Shown here: piece after piece, positions 40,929 to 51,882 of the stretch
Layout: every line of letters begins with the position of its first letter
How positions within the stretch are numbered: the stretch's first letter is position 1
DNA from: Nocardia macrotermitis
Lineage (GTDB): Bacteria > Actinomycetota > Actinomycetes > Mycobacteriales > Mycobacteriaceae
Assembly: GCF_009604405.1 (NCBI RefSeq)
Contig: NZ_WEGK01000002.1
Location: 124,001 to 188,000 of the forward strand
Reading direction: 5' to 3'
Length of the DNA: 64,000 bases
Translations under genes and position numbers: made by a program
The notes under the pieces: generated by a model
Database searches by the model: none
What the model saw: only the letters and a program-made list of their open reading frames with translations
Told to the model about the DNA's origin: nothing

Positions 40929-42161
40929 ATGACCGAACCTTCGATTCCCGCCGGATTCGACTTCACCGACCCCGCCCTGTGGGAAGTGCGCAGTCCGGTC
41001 GCGGAGTTCGCCGAACTGCGGCGCACCGCACCGGTCTGGTGGAACGCCCAGTCTGCCGAGTACGTCGCGCCGTTCGACGACGGCGGGTACTGGGTGGTGA
41101 GTCGGCACGAGGACATCCGGGAGATCTCGCGTCATCCGGAGATCTACTCCTCGCAGGCCAACGGGGCGCTCATCCGGATCGCGCCGGACAGCACGCCCGA
41201 GGAGCGCGAGATCGCGAACACCTCGCTGATGTTGAACATGGATCCGCCCCGGCACACCAAACTGCGCCGGATCATCTCGCAGGGGTTCACGCCGCGTGCG
41301 GTCGAGAGTCTGCGGGCGGTGCTGACCGCGCGGGCCGAGCGAATTGTGCACGCCGCCAAACGAATCGGCGGCGGGGACTTCGTGCAGCAGGTGGCGTGCG
41401 AGTTGCCGCTCCAGGCCATCGCGGAACTGCTCGGGGTGCCGCAGGAGGATCGGTTCAAGCTGTTCACCTGGTCGAACGAGATGCTCAGCGCCGACGATCC
41501 GGAATATCGCGACGGGAAGATCGCGACCGCGGAGCTGATCGGGTACGCGTACGCGATGGCCGATCAGCGGCGGGGGCATCCGCTCGACGACATCGTCAGC
41601 CGGCTCGTCAGCGCGGATGTCGACGGGGAGGCGTTGAGTTCGGACGAGTTCGGGTTCTTCATGATGCTGCTGACGGTCGCGGGGAACGAGACCACGCGCA
41701 ACGCGATCACGCACGGGATGAAGGCGTTCGTGGATCACCCCGCGCAGTGGGAGTTGTATCGGGAGCGGCGGCCGGTGAGCGCGCCCGACGAGATCGTGCG
41801 GTGGGCGACTCCGGTGAGCGTGTTCCAGCGGACCACGACGCGCGAGGTGGAGTTGGCCGGGCAGCGGATCGGTGCGGGGCAGCGGGTCGGATTGTTCTAC
41901 AGCTCAGCCAATTTCGATGAGGCGGCGTTCGCGGATCCGTTCACCTTCGACATTCTGCGTGATCCGAATCCGCATCTGGGGTTCGGCGGGACCGGGGCGC
42001 ACTACTGCGTCGGGGCGAATCTGGCTCGGCTGGAGATCGATCTGATGTTCAACGCGATCGCCGACACCATGCCCGAGCTGCGGGAACTCGCCGAGCCGGT
42101 GCGGCTGCGGTCGGGCTGGATCAACGGCATCAAACATTGGCCGGTGGATTACGGCAGTTGA
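40929..42161 (+). CDS. cyp125: Cytochrome P450 CYP125 family (steroid C26/C27 monooxygenase)
   Basis: A 410-residue P450 that follows M. tuberculosis CYP125A1 closely: IPAGFDFTDPALWEVRSPVA, AEFAELRRTAPVWWN, ELPLQAIAELLGVPQEDRFK, the oxygen-binding LTVAGNETTRNAITHGMKAF, ExxR region EIVRWATPVSVFQRTTTREV and heme loop GFGGTGAHYCVGANLARLEI with Cys360 as ligand. CYP125 oxidises the cholesterol side-chain terminus. ATG 40929 with GAGGAGG upstream. A KstR-type site and the divergent GMC gene fit a steroid role. Confidence 0.9.
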   Translation: MTEPSIPAGFDFTDPALWEVRSPVAEFAELRRTAPVWWNAQSAEYVAPFDDGGYWVVSRHEDIREISRHPEIYSSQANGALIRIAPDSTPEEREIANTSLMLNMDPPRHTKLRRIISQGFTPRAVESLRAVLTARAERIVHAAKRIGGGDFVQQVACELPLQAIAELLGVPQEDRFKLFTWSNEMLSADDPEYRDGKIATAELIGYAYAMADQRRGHPLDDIVSRLVSADVDGEALSSDEFGFFMMLLTVAGNETTRNAITHGMKAFVDHPAQWELYRERRPVSAPDEIVRWATPVSVFQRTTTREVELAGQRIGAGQRVGLFYSSANFDEAAFADPFTFDILRDPNPHLGFGGTGAHYCVGANLARLEIDLMFNAIADTMPELRELAEPVRLRSGWINGIKHWPVDYGS

Positions 42162-42225
42162 ACACTTGTTTTCGGTGTAGCCGGAGGCGGTGCGACGAGG
42201 CGATTCGGAGGTAATGTCGGCAGGT

Positions 42226-42717
42226 GTGAGCATTCGAGAGATTCCCGTCAAAACGCTTGCCGACGAGCCCACCACGCTGGCCGAACTGGCCGGTGACAAG
42301 GCGCTGCTGGTGGTCAACGTGGCCTCGAAGTGCGGCCTGACCCCGCAGTACACGGGCCTGGTCGAACTCCAGCAGACCTACGGGCCGCGCGGATTCAGCG
42401 TGGTCGGCGTGCCGTGCAACCAGTTCATGGGGCAGGAGCCGGGGTCGGCCGAGGAGATCGCGGAGTTCTGCTCCACCACCTACGGTGTCGATTTCCCGCT
42501 GCTGGAGAAGGTCGACGTCAACGGTGAGGCGCGGCATCCGCTGTACCAGGAGCTGGTGGAGACCGCCGACGCCGAGGGCGCGGCCGGTGACATCCAGTGG
42601 AACTTCGAGAAGTTCCTGGTCGATGCCAAGGGTGAGGTCGTGGGGCGGTTCCGGCCGCGGACCGAACCCAAGGATGCGGCGGTCATCGCGGCCATCGAAG
42701 CCGTACTGCCGCAGTAG
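42226..42717 (+). CDS. Glutathione peroxidase family protein
   Basis: A 163-residue thiol peroxidase. The catalytic cysteine is in LLVVNVASKCGLTPQYTGLV (Cys in place of selenocysteine), the Gln in VVGVPCNQFMGQEPGSAEEI and the Trp in IQWNFEKFLVDAKGEVVGRF. In actinobacteria these enzymes usually use thioredoxin. Starts at GTG 42226 (MSIREIPVKTL) or ATG 42214 are both possible; GGAGGT at 42207-42212 is too close for the latter. A strong terminator follows. Confidence 0.92.
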   Translation: MSIREIPVKTLADEPTTLAELAGDKALLVVNVASKCGLTPQYTGLVELQQTYGPRGFSVVGVPCNQFMGQEPGSAEEIAEFCSTTYGVDFPLLEKVDVNGEARHPLYQELVETADAEGAAGDIQWNFEKFLVDAKGEVVGRFRPRTEPKDAAVIAAIEAVLPQ

Positions 42718-42745
42718 CTTTCAGAATTCTTTCGGAACATACAGT

Positions 42746-42784
42746 GCGGGCCACACCGGAAAGGTGTGGCCCGCTTTCGTTTTC
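42746..42784 (+). terminator. Intrinsic terminator between gpx and cyp51
   Basis: GCGGGCCACACC (42746-42757) and GGTGTGGCCCGC (42763-42774) form a perfect 12-bp stem with a five-base loop, followed on the + strand by the T-rich TTTCGTTTTC. It serves gpx and may also stop the convergent cyp51 transcript. Confidence 0.92.
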
Positions 42785-42795
42785 GTCGCCTGGGG

Positions 42796-44148
42796 TCAGC
42801 GCTGGCGGCGGCGGTAACGCACCGCGCACGGCTGCTGCAACTGCACGACCATCTTGGAGTGGTCGTTGCGGTAGCTGTCCGAGGGCTGAGCCATCTCGAA
42901 TTCCCAGTCCCGCAACAGGATCGAGAAGATCGCCTGCAACTGCATGGTCGCGAACGCCGCGCCGACGCAGCGGTGACGGCCCGCGCCGAACGGGATCCAG
43001 GTCCAGCGGTTGAGCAGATCCTCCTGGTTGGGATCGATGTAGCGGCCCGGGTCGAAGGCGTCCGGGTTCGGGAAGTCCTCGGGGATCCGGTTCGAGACCG
43101 CGGGGGTGGCGGCCACGAGATCGCCTGGCGCGATGAGGTTTCCGCACACGTCGAACTCGTCGCGGGCCACGCGCATCAGGATGATCAGCGGCGGGTGCAG
43201 CCGCAGGGTCTCCTTGAGGGTCGCCTCCAGCTGCGGAATCTGGCGCAGCGCATGGAAACTCACGTCCTGGCCGTCGGCGTAGAGCTCGTCGAGTTCGGTG
43301 ACGACGCGGTCCAGTTGTTCGGGGTGCCGCAGCAGTTCGATGACCGTCCACGCGGCGGTGCCCGAGGTGGTGTGGTGTCCGGCGAACATCATCGAGATGA
43401 AGATGCCGGTGATCTCGCTGGCCGAGAAGCGCAGGTTGCCCTCCTCGTCCTTGATCGAGACCAGCACGTCGAGCATGTCCCGATCCTCTTTGCCCACAGG
43501 GGGATTCGCGATCCGGCCGTCCATGATGCCCTGGACCAGCTCGACCAGCGCGGCGCGCGCCTCGTCGCGCCGGCGGAAGCTGTCTATGGGCGCGTACGGG
43601 TCGACGTAGCACAGCGCGTCGGTGCCCTGCTCGAGTTCGTGGTACAGGTGCGCGAACCGGCCGTCGAGTTCGTTGCGGAACTTCTTGCCGATCAGGCAGG
43701 CCGAGGAGGTGTAGATGGTCAGCTCGGCGAAGAACTCCAGCAGGTCGATCTCGCCCTCGTCGTCCCACCGCTCGACGATCGCATGTACTTCGCGCGCAAT
43801 GGTTTCCGCGTGCCCGCGCATGTGCTCGCCGCGCAGCGCCTGGTTGTGCAGCATCTCCTTGCGGCGCTCGGGGCTCGCGTCGAAGACCACGCCCTCGCCG
43901 AAGATCGGCTTCATGAACGGGTAGGCCGCACCCTGATCGAGATCGGAATCCGCTGAGCGGAAGAAGAATTCGTTCGCCTCCGACCCGGACAGCAGGATGA
44001 CGTCCTTGTCCGCGAGCCGGAACGACCCCACATCCCCGCACTCCTCGCGCACCCGCCGCATCAGCGCGATCGGATCGGTCCGGAACTCCTCCAGATGCCC
44101 GTGCTCGTGCTCGCCACCGGACACCTGCCGCGGCTTGACCAACGTCAT
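42796..44148 (-). CDS. cyp51: Sterol 14-alpha demethylase CYP51
   Basis: A 450-residue P450 matching M. tuberculosis CYP51 nearly throughout: QVSGGEHEHGHLEEFRTDPI, ANEFFFRSADSDLDQG, AYPFMKPIFGEGVVFDASPE, the I-helix MMFAGHHTTSGTAAWTVIEL, the ExxR in LKETLRLHPPLIILMRVARD and the heme loop IPFGAGRHRCVGAAFATMQL. The heme ligand falls at Cys394, the same number as in the M. tuberculosis enzyme. It removes the 14-alpha methyl of sterols such as lanosterol or obtusifoliol. ATG 44148 is preceded by GGAAGGG. Its promoter shares the conserved operator with cyp123 and the TetR gene. In mycobacteria cyp51 sits with cyp123; here they are 12 kb apart. Confidence 0.96.
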   Translation of the reverse strand: MTLVKPRQVSGGEHEHGHLEEFRTDPIALMRRVREECGDVGSFRLADKDVILLSGSEANEFFFRSADSDLDQGAAYPFMKPIFGEGVVFDASPERRKEMLHNQALRGEHMRGHAETIAREVHAIVERWDDEGEIDLLEFFAELTIYTSSACLIGKKFRNELDGRFAHLYHELEQGTDALCYVDPYAPIDSFRRRDEARAALVELVQGIMDGRIANPPVGKEDRDMLDVLVSIKDEEGNLRFSASEITGIFISMMFAGHHTTSGTAAWTVIELLRHPEQLDRVVTELDELYADGQDVSFHALRQIPQLEATLKETLRLHPPLIILMRVARDEFDVCGNLIAPGDLVAATPAVSNRIPEDFPNPDAFDPGRYIDPNQEDLLNRWTWIPFGAGRHRCVGAAFATMQLQAIFSILLRDWEFEMAQPSDSYRNDHSKMVVQLQQPCAVRYRRRQR

Positions 44149-44183
44149 CGTCAACACCCTTCCGACGTACCAGCCCATCCTCA

Positions 44184-44227
44184 TGGACACCTGTCTGGAC
44201 GCTACTACAGAAGTTTGGGCAGGACAA
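44184..44227 (-). promoter_or_regulatory. cyp51 promoter with TetR-regulon operator (site 2)
   Basis: Read on the minus strand: TTGTCC (44227-44222), 17 bases, TAGCGT (44204-44199), directly followed by CCAGACAGGTGTCC. The same arrangement recurs at three other promoters in this window. The predicted start of transcription falls within the operator. The remaining 44149-44478 sequence holds no gene. Confidence 0.75.
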
Positions 44228-44478
44228 CCCCGGACAGTGCATGCGTGCGCGGCCGCCTGTGCCGGGCGGTCTCGTCCGAGAGCAGGTGGTGTCGAGGCCG
44301 CAGCAGCGGCGGCGCGGTCGTCGGGCATCGGTCTGCTTTGAGGTTCAGGAGTCATATCGCCACGGTTCGCCGGACGAGTGGCTGTGTCGCCCGGCGGGTT
44401 CAGTCCGCGTCGATGGCGGAGATCTTCTGTGCATCGGTGAGGTCGGGCGGTGAGCGCCCGCCGCCTAGAGTTCGGTAC

Positions 44479-45102
44479 ATGCCTTCGATCTTCGACTGGG
44501 CTCGCCCGGACAATGTGCAGCCCGAGCCGATCTCGGTGGATATCTGGCGTGAGCTGCCGGAGGAGTTCTGCCGTCTGGTCGAGGTTGTCGACGGACAAGC
44601 TGTGCGGTGCGAATCGCCGACGCGGGCGCATCAGAAGGCGGTGCATCGGCTGCTCGGGATGTTCGAAGACGCAGCGCGAGAATGTATGTCGCGGGATCCT
44701 TCAACCCGTCTGGACGCCAACCACGACTTCGACACGGTGTTGTGGGAGGTGCCGCGGGCGACCATTCGGCGTCCGGATGTCGCATTGTTCGACTGTGCTC
44801 CGCCGGATGTCCGTCCAGTACCGGCGCGATACCTGAGGGTCGTTGTCGAGGTCGTCTCGCCCGGTCATGTGAAGACCGACCGGCTGGAGAAGATGTCGGA
44901 GTACGCCGCGGCCGGGATTCCGTGGTACTGGCTGGTGAGTGTGTCGGACACCGAGGTGACCGTGATCGAGACCTACGCCCTCGATCATGGCGTCGGACAC
45001 TACCGTCAGGTGCATGTCCTGAAACCGGGGACCGGTTTCGCGGTGGATCTGCCGATTCGGATACAGCTCGATTGGAATCGCTTGCGCGATCTCGTGCTGT
45101 GA
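44479..45102 (+). CDS. Uma2 family (DUF820) putative endonuclease
   Basis: A 207-residue protein of the Uma2 family, a PD-(D/E)XK nuclease-like fold. Signature parts are FCRLVEVVDGQAVRCESPTR, PDVALFDCAPPDV (catalytic Asp), LRVVVEVVSPGHVKTDRLEK (E and K of the core) and MSEYAAAGIPWYWLVSVSDT. Uma2 genes are abundant in cyanobacteria and actinobacteria, with no settled role. ATG 44479 is the start that gives the family N-terminus. Confidence 0.88.
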   Translation: MPSIFDWARPDNVQPEPISVDIWRELPEEFCRLVEVVDGQAVRCESPTRAHQKAVHRLLGMFEDAARECMSRDPSTRLDANHDFDTVLWEVPRATIRRPDVALFDCAPPDVRPVPARYLRVVVEVVSPGHVKTDRLEKMSEYAAAGIPWYWLVSVSDTEVTVIETYALDHGVGHYRQVHVLKPGTGFAVDLPIRIQLDWNRLRDLVL

Positions 45103-45156
45103 GTCTCGGGGCGTCGGGACCGATGAGTTTCGGGGCGCGAGGGCGTCGGTAGAGGT

Positions 45157-47703
<2,547 letters not shown>

Positions 47704-47710
47704 ACGCCCA

Positions 47711-47740
47711 GGGTCGTGCCGTAGCTCGACGGCGCGACCC
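47711..47740 (+). terminator. Terminator after the methyltransferase gene
   Basis: GGGTCGTGCCGT (47711-47722) pairs with ACGGCGCGACCC (47729-47740), one mismatch, seven bases after the stop. Confidence 0.65.
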
Positions 47741-47946
47741 CCGCTCGTGCGCCACCGTGCTCGGTGGCACTGACCCGCCGGTGTGAAGCCTCACAAGGCA
47801 GCGCGAATTTGCTGCTCAGCGGCGATGACCCCGCACGTGCGCAACGGTTGGGTAGCGCTGATTCTGTGGGTGTGAAGTCCGGTCCGGCGGTGTGGGTGTG
47901 TCGCCCGGCGGTGCGAGCTTGGTGTCGGGCAGTGTGAACCCGCGGT

Positions 47947-49020
47947 TCAGCGGCGTGAAGCGACGCAGTCGCAGGCGAATCCGTCGGTGATGTCGATCGG
48001 TGTGGCGAGTTCGCGGAAGATGCCGTTGCCGGGGGTGGTGCGGGACAGGGCGTCGGTGGCGAGGATCATCGCCGCGCCGGTCCAGGTGGTGCGTTCCTCG
48101 GGCCAGCGTTTGTCGTCGGCGAAAACCAGTCCGGTCCAATAGGATCCGTCCTCTTCGCGTAGGTGCTGCATGGCGGCGAGCAGGCGTAGTGCGCGGGAAC
48201 GGTCGCCGATCCGGTCCAGGGCCAGTACCAGTTCGCAGGTTTCCGCGCCGGTCACCCAGGGGCGGTCGGAGACGCAGCGGATACCCAGGTCGCCGACCAC
48301 GAAATCGTCCCAGCGGGAAGCGATTCGGGCCGTCGCGGCGGTGCCGTCGTACGCGCCGCACAGGACCGGGTAGTACCAGTCCATCGAGTAGCGGTCCTTC
48401 TCGCCGAATGCCTCGGGGTGATGCCGGATGGCGTGTCCGAGCCGCAGGGCCGCGACCTCCCATTCGGGTTGCGGGATGCCGAGCGACTCGGCCAGTGCGA
48501 GGGCGCAGCGAATGCTGTGGAACATGCTCGCGCAGCCGGTCAGCAGTGCTTCGGGCAGTACGCTGGAATCGCCACGCAGCCAATAGATCTCGCCGTTGCG
48601 GCCCTGTTGCAGCGAGACGACGTAGTCGATGGCCGCGTGTACCGTCGGCCACATCCGGGCCCCGAATTCGCGGTCCCCGGTGCTGCACACGTAATGCCAG
48701 ACCCCGGTGGCGATGTACGCGCAGAAATTGGTATCGGTGTCCTCACTCGCCACCGCGCCATCGCGAAACTCGCTGGGCCAGCTGCCATCCGGACGTTGCG
48801 TCCGTTCGGACCAGGCGTACCCGGCGCGGGCGGCGTCCAGCAGCCCCGCCGACGTGAGCGCCATGGCGTTCTCGAGGTGGTCCCACGGATCGGTGTGCCC
48901 GCCGCTGAACCAGGGCAGCGCACCGTCGCTCTCCTGTTGTGCGGCAATGGATTCGGCGGTTCGTCGGATCTGCGAGGCGGTCAGCACGCCGGAGATCGAC
49001 GGCAGCTCAGAAGCCGCCAC
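47947..49020 (-). CDS. Prenyltransferase/squalene-cyclase-like repeat protein
   Basis: A 357-residue alpha-alpha-barrel protein. QW-like repeats are visible (AAQQESDGALPWFSGGHTDP; SERTQRPDGSWPSEFRDGAV; HLREEDGSYWTGLVFADDKR). The catalytic DxDD of squalene-hopene cyclases is not seen, so it may be a binding or transfer protein, or a cyclase with another active site. GTG 49020 overlaps the end of the methyltransferase by 14 bases. Last gene of an eight-gene leftward operon that begins with the SDR at 55517. Confidence 0.8.
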   Translation of the reverse strand: MAASELPSISGVLTASQIRRTAESIAAQQESDGALPWFSGGHTDPWDHLENAMALTSAGLLDAARAGYAWSERTQRPDGSWPSEFRDGAVASEDTDTNFCAYIATGVWHYVCSTGDREFGARMWPTVHAAIDYVVSLQQGRNGEIYWLRGDSSVLPEALLTGCASMFHSIRCALALAESLGIPQPEWEVAALRLGHAIRHHPEAFGEKDRYSMDWYYPVLCGAYDGTAATARIASRWDDFVVGDLGIRCVSDRPWVTGAETCELVLALDRIGDRSRALRLLAAMQHLREEDGSYWTGLVFADDKRWPEERTTWTGAAMILATDALSRTTPGNGIFRELATPIDITDGFACDCVASRR

Positions 49021-49738
49021 GCCGCACCGCGGGCTTGGTGAAGTACAGGGCGACGCTCTTGCCGATCAGCGGGTCCAGCGCGGATTCGGCGGTGCGGGTG
49101 AGCCAGGGTTGTTTCATCATGTCCCACACCAGCATTCGGTGATAGGAGGTGACTGCCCAGTGCTTGTCGTTGTTGACCCCGGCCAGGCATTTGAGCCACC
49201 AGTACGGCGAATGCAACGCGTGCGCGTGCGCGCTGTGGATGAATCGCATACCGAGCCCGGCGACCTTGCGGCGCAACTCGTCCGCGCGATAGATCCGCAC
49301 GTGCCCGCCCTCGTTGGCGTGGTATTCGTCGGAGAACAGCCAGCAGATCCGCTCGGGCAGCCAGCGCGGCACCGTCACCACCAGCGCGCCACCGGGCGCG
49401 AGCACCCGCACCAGCTCGGCGATGGCCCGCTCGTCCGACGGGATGTGCTCGAGAATCTCCGACGCGATGACGACATCGAACTCCCCGTCCTCGTACGGCA
49501 GGGCCAGCGCATCGCCCTGCACGGCCTCCGCGCGCGCCTGCTCGGGCGCCTCACCCGCCTCGGCCATCGCCCCGAACATGATCTTGACCTGGGCCAGATC
49601 GTCGGCGTTCTGATCGAAGGCGACGATATCCGCGCCCCGGCGGTACGCCTCGAAGGAGTGCCGTCCCAGGCCCGCGCCCACATCGATCACGCGGGTGCCC
49701 GGCCCGACGCCCAGCCGGTCGAAATCGACGGTCAACAT
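49007..49738 (-). CDS. Class I SAM-dependent methyltransferase (UbiE/type 11)
   Basis: A 243-residue methyltransferase: SAM motif GTRVIDVGAGLGRHSFEAYR, acidic DIVAFDQNADDLAQVK, FDVVIASEILEHIPSDERAI and APGGALVVTVPRWLPERICW. The C-terminal third is Trp/Tyr-rich (SPYWWLKCLAGVNNDKHWAV). It starts directly after the glycosyltransferase stop with no gap. Grouping with a glycosyltransferase and a terpene-cyclase-like protein suggests modification of a glycolipid or terpenoid. Confidence 0.9.
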   Translation of the reverse strand: MLTVDFDRLGVGPGTRVIDVGAGLGRHSFEAYRRGADIVAFDQNADDLAQVKIMFGAMAEAGEAPEQARAEAVQGDALALPYEDGEFDVVIASEILEHIPSDERAIAELVRVLAPGGALVVTVPRWLPERICWLFSDEYHANEGGHVRIYRADELRRKVAGLGMRFIHSAHAHALHSPYWWLKCLAGVNNDKHWAVTSYHRMLVWDMMKQPWLTRTAESALDPLIGKSVALYFTKPAVRRGGF

Positions 49739-50974
49739 CTAGTTCTTCTCCTCGTCTGTGCGGTGCCTCGAAATGGCCTGCTCGTAGACCGAAACAGTTT
49801 GCGCGGCAACGGCTTCCCAGCTGTATACGGCCAGCGCCCGGCGTCGCCCGGCGGCCCCCAGCTCGTCGAGCCGACGCCGGGAGTCCAGCAGACCGCCGAT
49901 GGTCCTGGTCAGTTCCCCGACGTTCCCGGGTTCGACGAGTTCGGCGCAGTCGCCGACCACCTCGGGCAGCGCGCCCGCGCGACTGGCCACCAGCGGCGTA
50001 CCACTGGCCATGGCCTCGACGGCAGGCAGCGAGAAACCCTCGTACATCGAAGGGATGCAGGAGATTTCGGCGGAGCTGAGCAGTTCGGCCAGTTCGGTGT
50101 CGGACAGCCCGCTGCTGACCGTGACCACGTCGGCGAGGCCGAGTTCGGCGATCAACTTCTCGGTGGGGCCGTTGGGATCCAGCTTGGCGACCAACTGCAA
50201 TTCCACGTCGTGCGCCATCCGCAGCCGCGAAATCGCTTGCAGCAGATGGGAAATCCCCTTGAGCGGCTTGTCGGCGCTGGCCACCGCGACGATCCGGCCG
50301 GGCACCCGGCCCGCGCGCGGCCGGAACAGTTCGGTGTCCACACCCAGCGGCACCACGCGCAATTGCCCTGGCGCAACGCCGAAATCGTCCGCGATATCGG
50401 TCGCCGAGGACGAGGAGACGGTGATCAACTCGGGAATCTGCCGGGCGACGCGCTGCTGCATCCCCAGGAATCCGTACCAGCGCCGCACGAACGGCTTGCG
50501 CCGCCACGGCGCGGCGGCCAGATCCACCGCGCGATCCCGCGTGATCGGATGATGAATGGTGGCGACGACGGGCAGCTGCCGCGCGATGTCGAGCAGCCCC
50601 GAACCCAGGCACTGATTGTCGTGCACCACATCGAAATCCGCTGTGCGCGTTGCCAACAGCCGCGCCGCACGCATACTGAACGTGCGCGGTTCCGGGAATC
50701 CCGCGGTCCACATCGTGCCCAGTTCGAGCAGATCGATCCGATCGCGGATCTCACCCGGCCGCGGTGTGCGGAACGGATCCTCGTCACGGTACAGATCCAG
50801 GCTCGGCACCTCGGTCAACCGCACCCGCGGATCGAGCAGTTCGGGATAGGGCTGCCCGGAGAAGACCTCCACGTCGTGGCCCAGTTCGGCCAACCCCGAA
50901 CTCAGGTACCGCACGTACACCCCCTGCCCCCCACAGTGGGTCTTGCTGCGGTAGGACAGCAGGGCGATGCGCAC
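49739..50974 (-). CDS. Glycosyltransferase family 4
   Basis: A 411-residue GT-B enzyme: N-terminal YRSKTHCGGQGVYVRYLSSG, LRVVPLGVDTELFRPRAGRV, and the donor-binding EX7E in MYEGFSLPAVEAMASGTPLV. Donor is probably a nucleotide- or GDP-sugar. It lies 33 bases after the F420 oxidoreductase gene on the same transcript and abuts the methyltransferase. Confidence 0.92.
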   Translation of the reverse strand: MRIALLSYRSKTHCGGQGVYVRYLSSGLAELGHDVEVFSGQPYPELLDPRVRLTEVPSLDLYRDEDPFRTPRPGEIRDRIDLLELGTMWTAGFPEPRTFSMRAARLLATRTADFDVVHDNQCLGSGLLDIARQLPVVATIHHPITRDRAVDLAAAPWRRKPFVRRWYGFLGMQQRVARQIPELITVSSSSATDIADDFGVAPGQLRVVPLGVDTELFRPRAGRVPGRIVAVASADKPLKGISHLLQAISRLRMAHDVELQLVAKLDPNGPTEKLIAELGLADVVTVSSGLSDTELAELLSSAEISCIPSMYEGFSLPAVEAMASGTPLVASRAGALPEVVGDCAELVEPGNVGELTRTIGGLLDSRRRLDELGAAGRRRALAVYSWEAVAAQTVSVYEQAISRHRTDEEKN

Positions 50975-51007
50975 GCTAAGGTCTCACTCTCGGGCGAAGG
51001 ACAAAGG

Positions 51008-51868
51008 TCAGGCCGGTAGGCCCAGGGGCGCCAGTTTGGCAGAGAGCCGGTCCAGATAGGCCAGCACCTCGGCCTCGGGCTTGTCGGGCAGACCGAACAG
51101 TACGTCGGTCACCCCGGCCTCGGCCCACGAGGTCAGCTGCGCCGGATCGGGCTTACCCGCCAGCGCGACCACGCGCGGCGCGCCGTCCCGCTCGGACTCC
51201 TGCCAGATCTTGCGCAGCAGTTGCAGCCGCTCCAGCAGCAGATCCTGCTCGTACGGGGTGGTGATCCAGCCGTCGGCGGACTTGGCGATCCAGCGGAACG
51301 TCTTCTCGGTGCCCCCCGCGCCGATCAGCACCTCGATCTTGTCCTGCGTCGGCTTGGGCCACGCCCAGCTCGGCCCGAACTTCACGAATTCGCCGTCGTA
51401 CGAGGCTTCTTCCTGCGTCCACAGCGCCCGCATCGCCTCGACGTACTCGCGCAACGCGGTGCGACGTCGCGCACCCGGGATGCCGTGATCGGCGAGTTCG
51501 TCGGTGTTCCAACCGAATCCGGCCCCCAGGCTGACCCGGCCGCCCGAGAGGTGATCGAGCGTCGCGATGGTCTTGGCCAGGGTGATCGGATCGTGCTCGG
51601 TGGGAAGCGCTACCGCCGTGGACAATTCGATGCGCTCGGTGACCGCTGCGGCCGTGGCCAACGCGACCCACGGGTCCAGCGTGCGGGTGTAGCGGTCGTC
51701 GGGCAGGCTGGCATCGCCCGTGGTCGGGTGTGCCGCTTCACGTTTCACCGGAATGTGGGTGTGCTCCGGCACGAAGAACGACGCGAAGCCGCGGTCCTCC
51801 GCACCCTTGGCGGCCGCGGCCGGGGCGATGTTGCGATCACTGGTGAACAGGACGATACCGAAACGCAT
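51008..51868 (-). CDS. LLM class F420-dependent oxidoreductase
   Basis: A 286-residue luciferase-like TIM barrel, F420 type: MRFGIVLFTSDRNIAPAAAA, FASFFVPEHTHIP, TLDHLSGGRVSLGAGFGWNT, and KSADGWITTP. Such enzymes reduce or oxidise small molecules with F420. Starts 14 bases after the KstD-like gene. ATG 51868 with AGGAGAC upstream. Confidence 0.9.
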   Translation of the reverse strand: MRFGIVLFTSDRNIAPAAAAKGAEDRGFASFFVPEHTHIPVKREAAHPTTGDASLPDDRYTRTLDPWVALATAAAVTERIELSTAVALPTEHDPITLAKTIATLDHLSGGRVSLGAGFGWNTDELADHGIPGARRRTALREYVEAMRALWTQEEASYDGEFVKFGPSWAWPKPTQDKIEVLIGAGGTEKTFRWIAKSADGWITTPYEQDLLLERLQLLRKIWQESERDGAPRVVALAGKPDPAQLTSWAEAGVTDVLFGLPDKPEAEVLAYLDRLSAKLAPLGLPA

Positions 51869-51882
51869 GGGCTCGTCTCCTT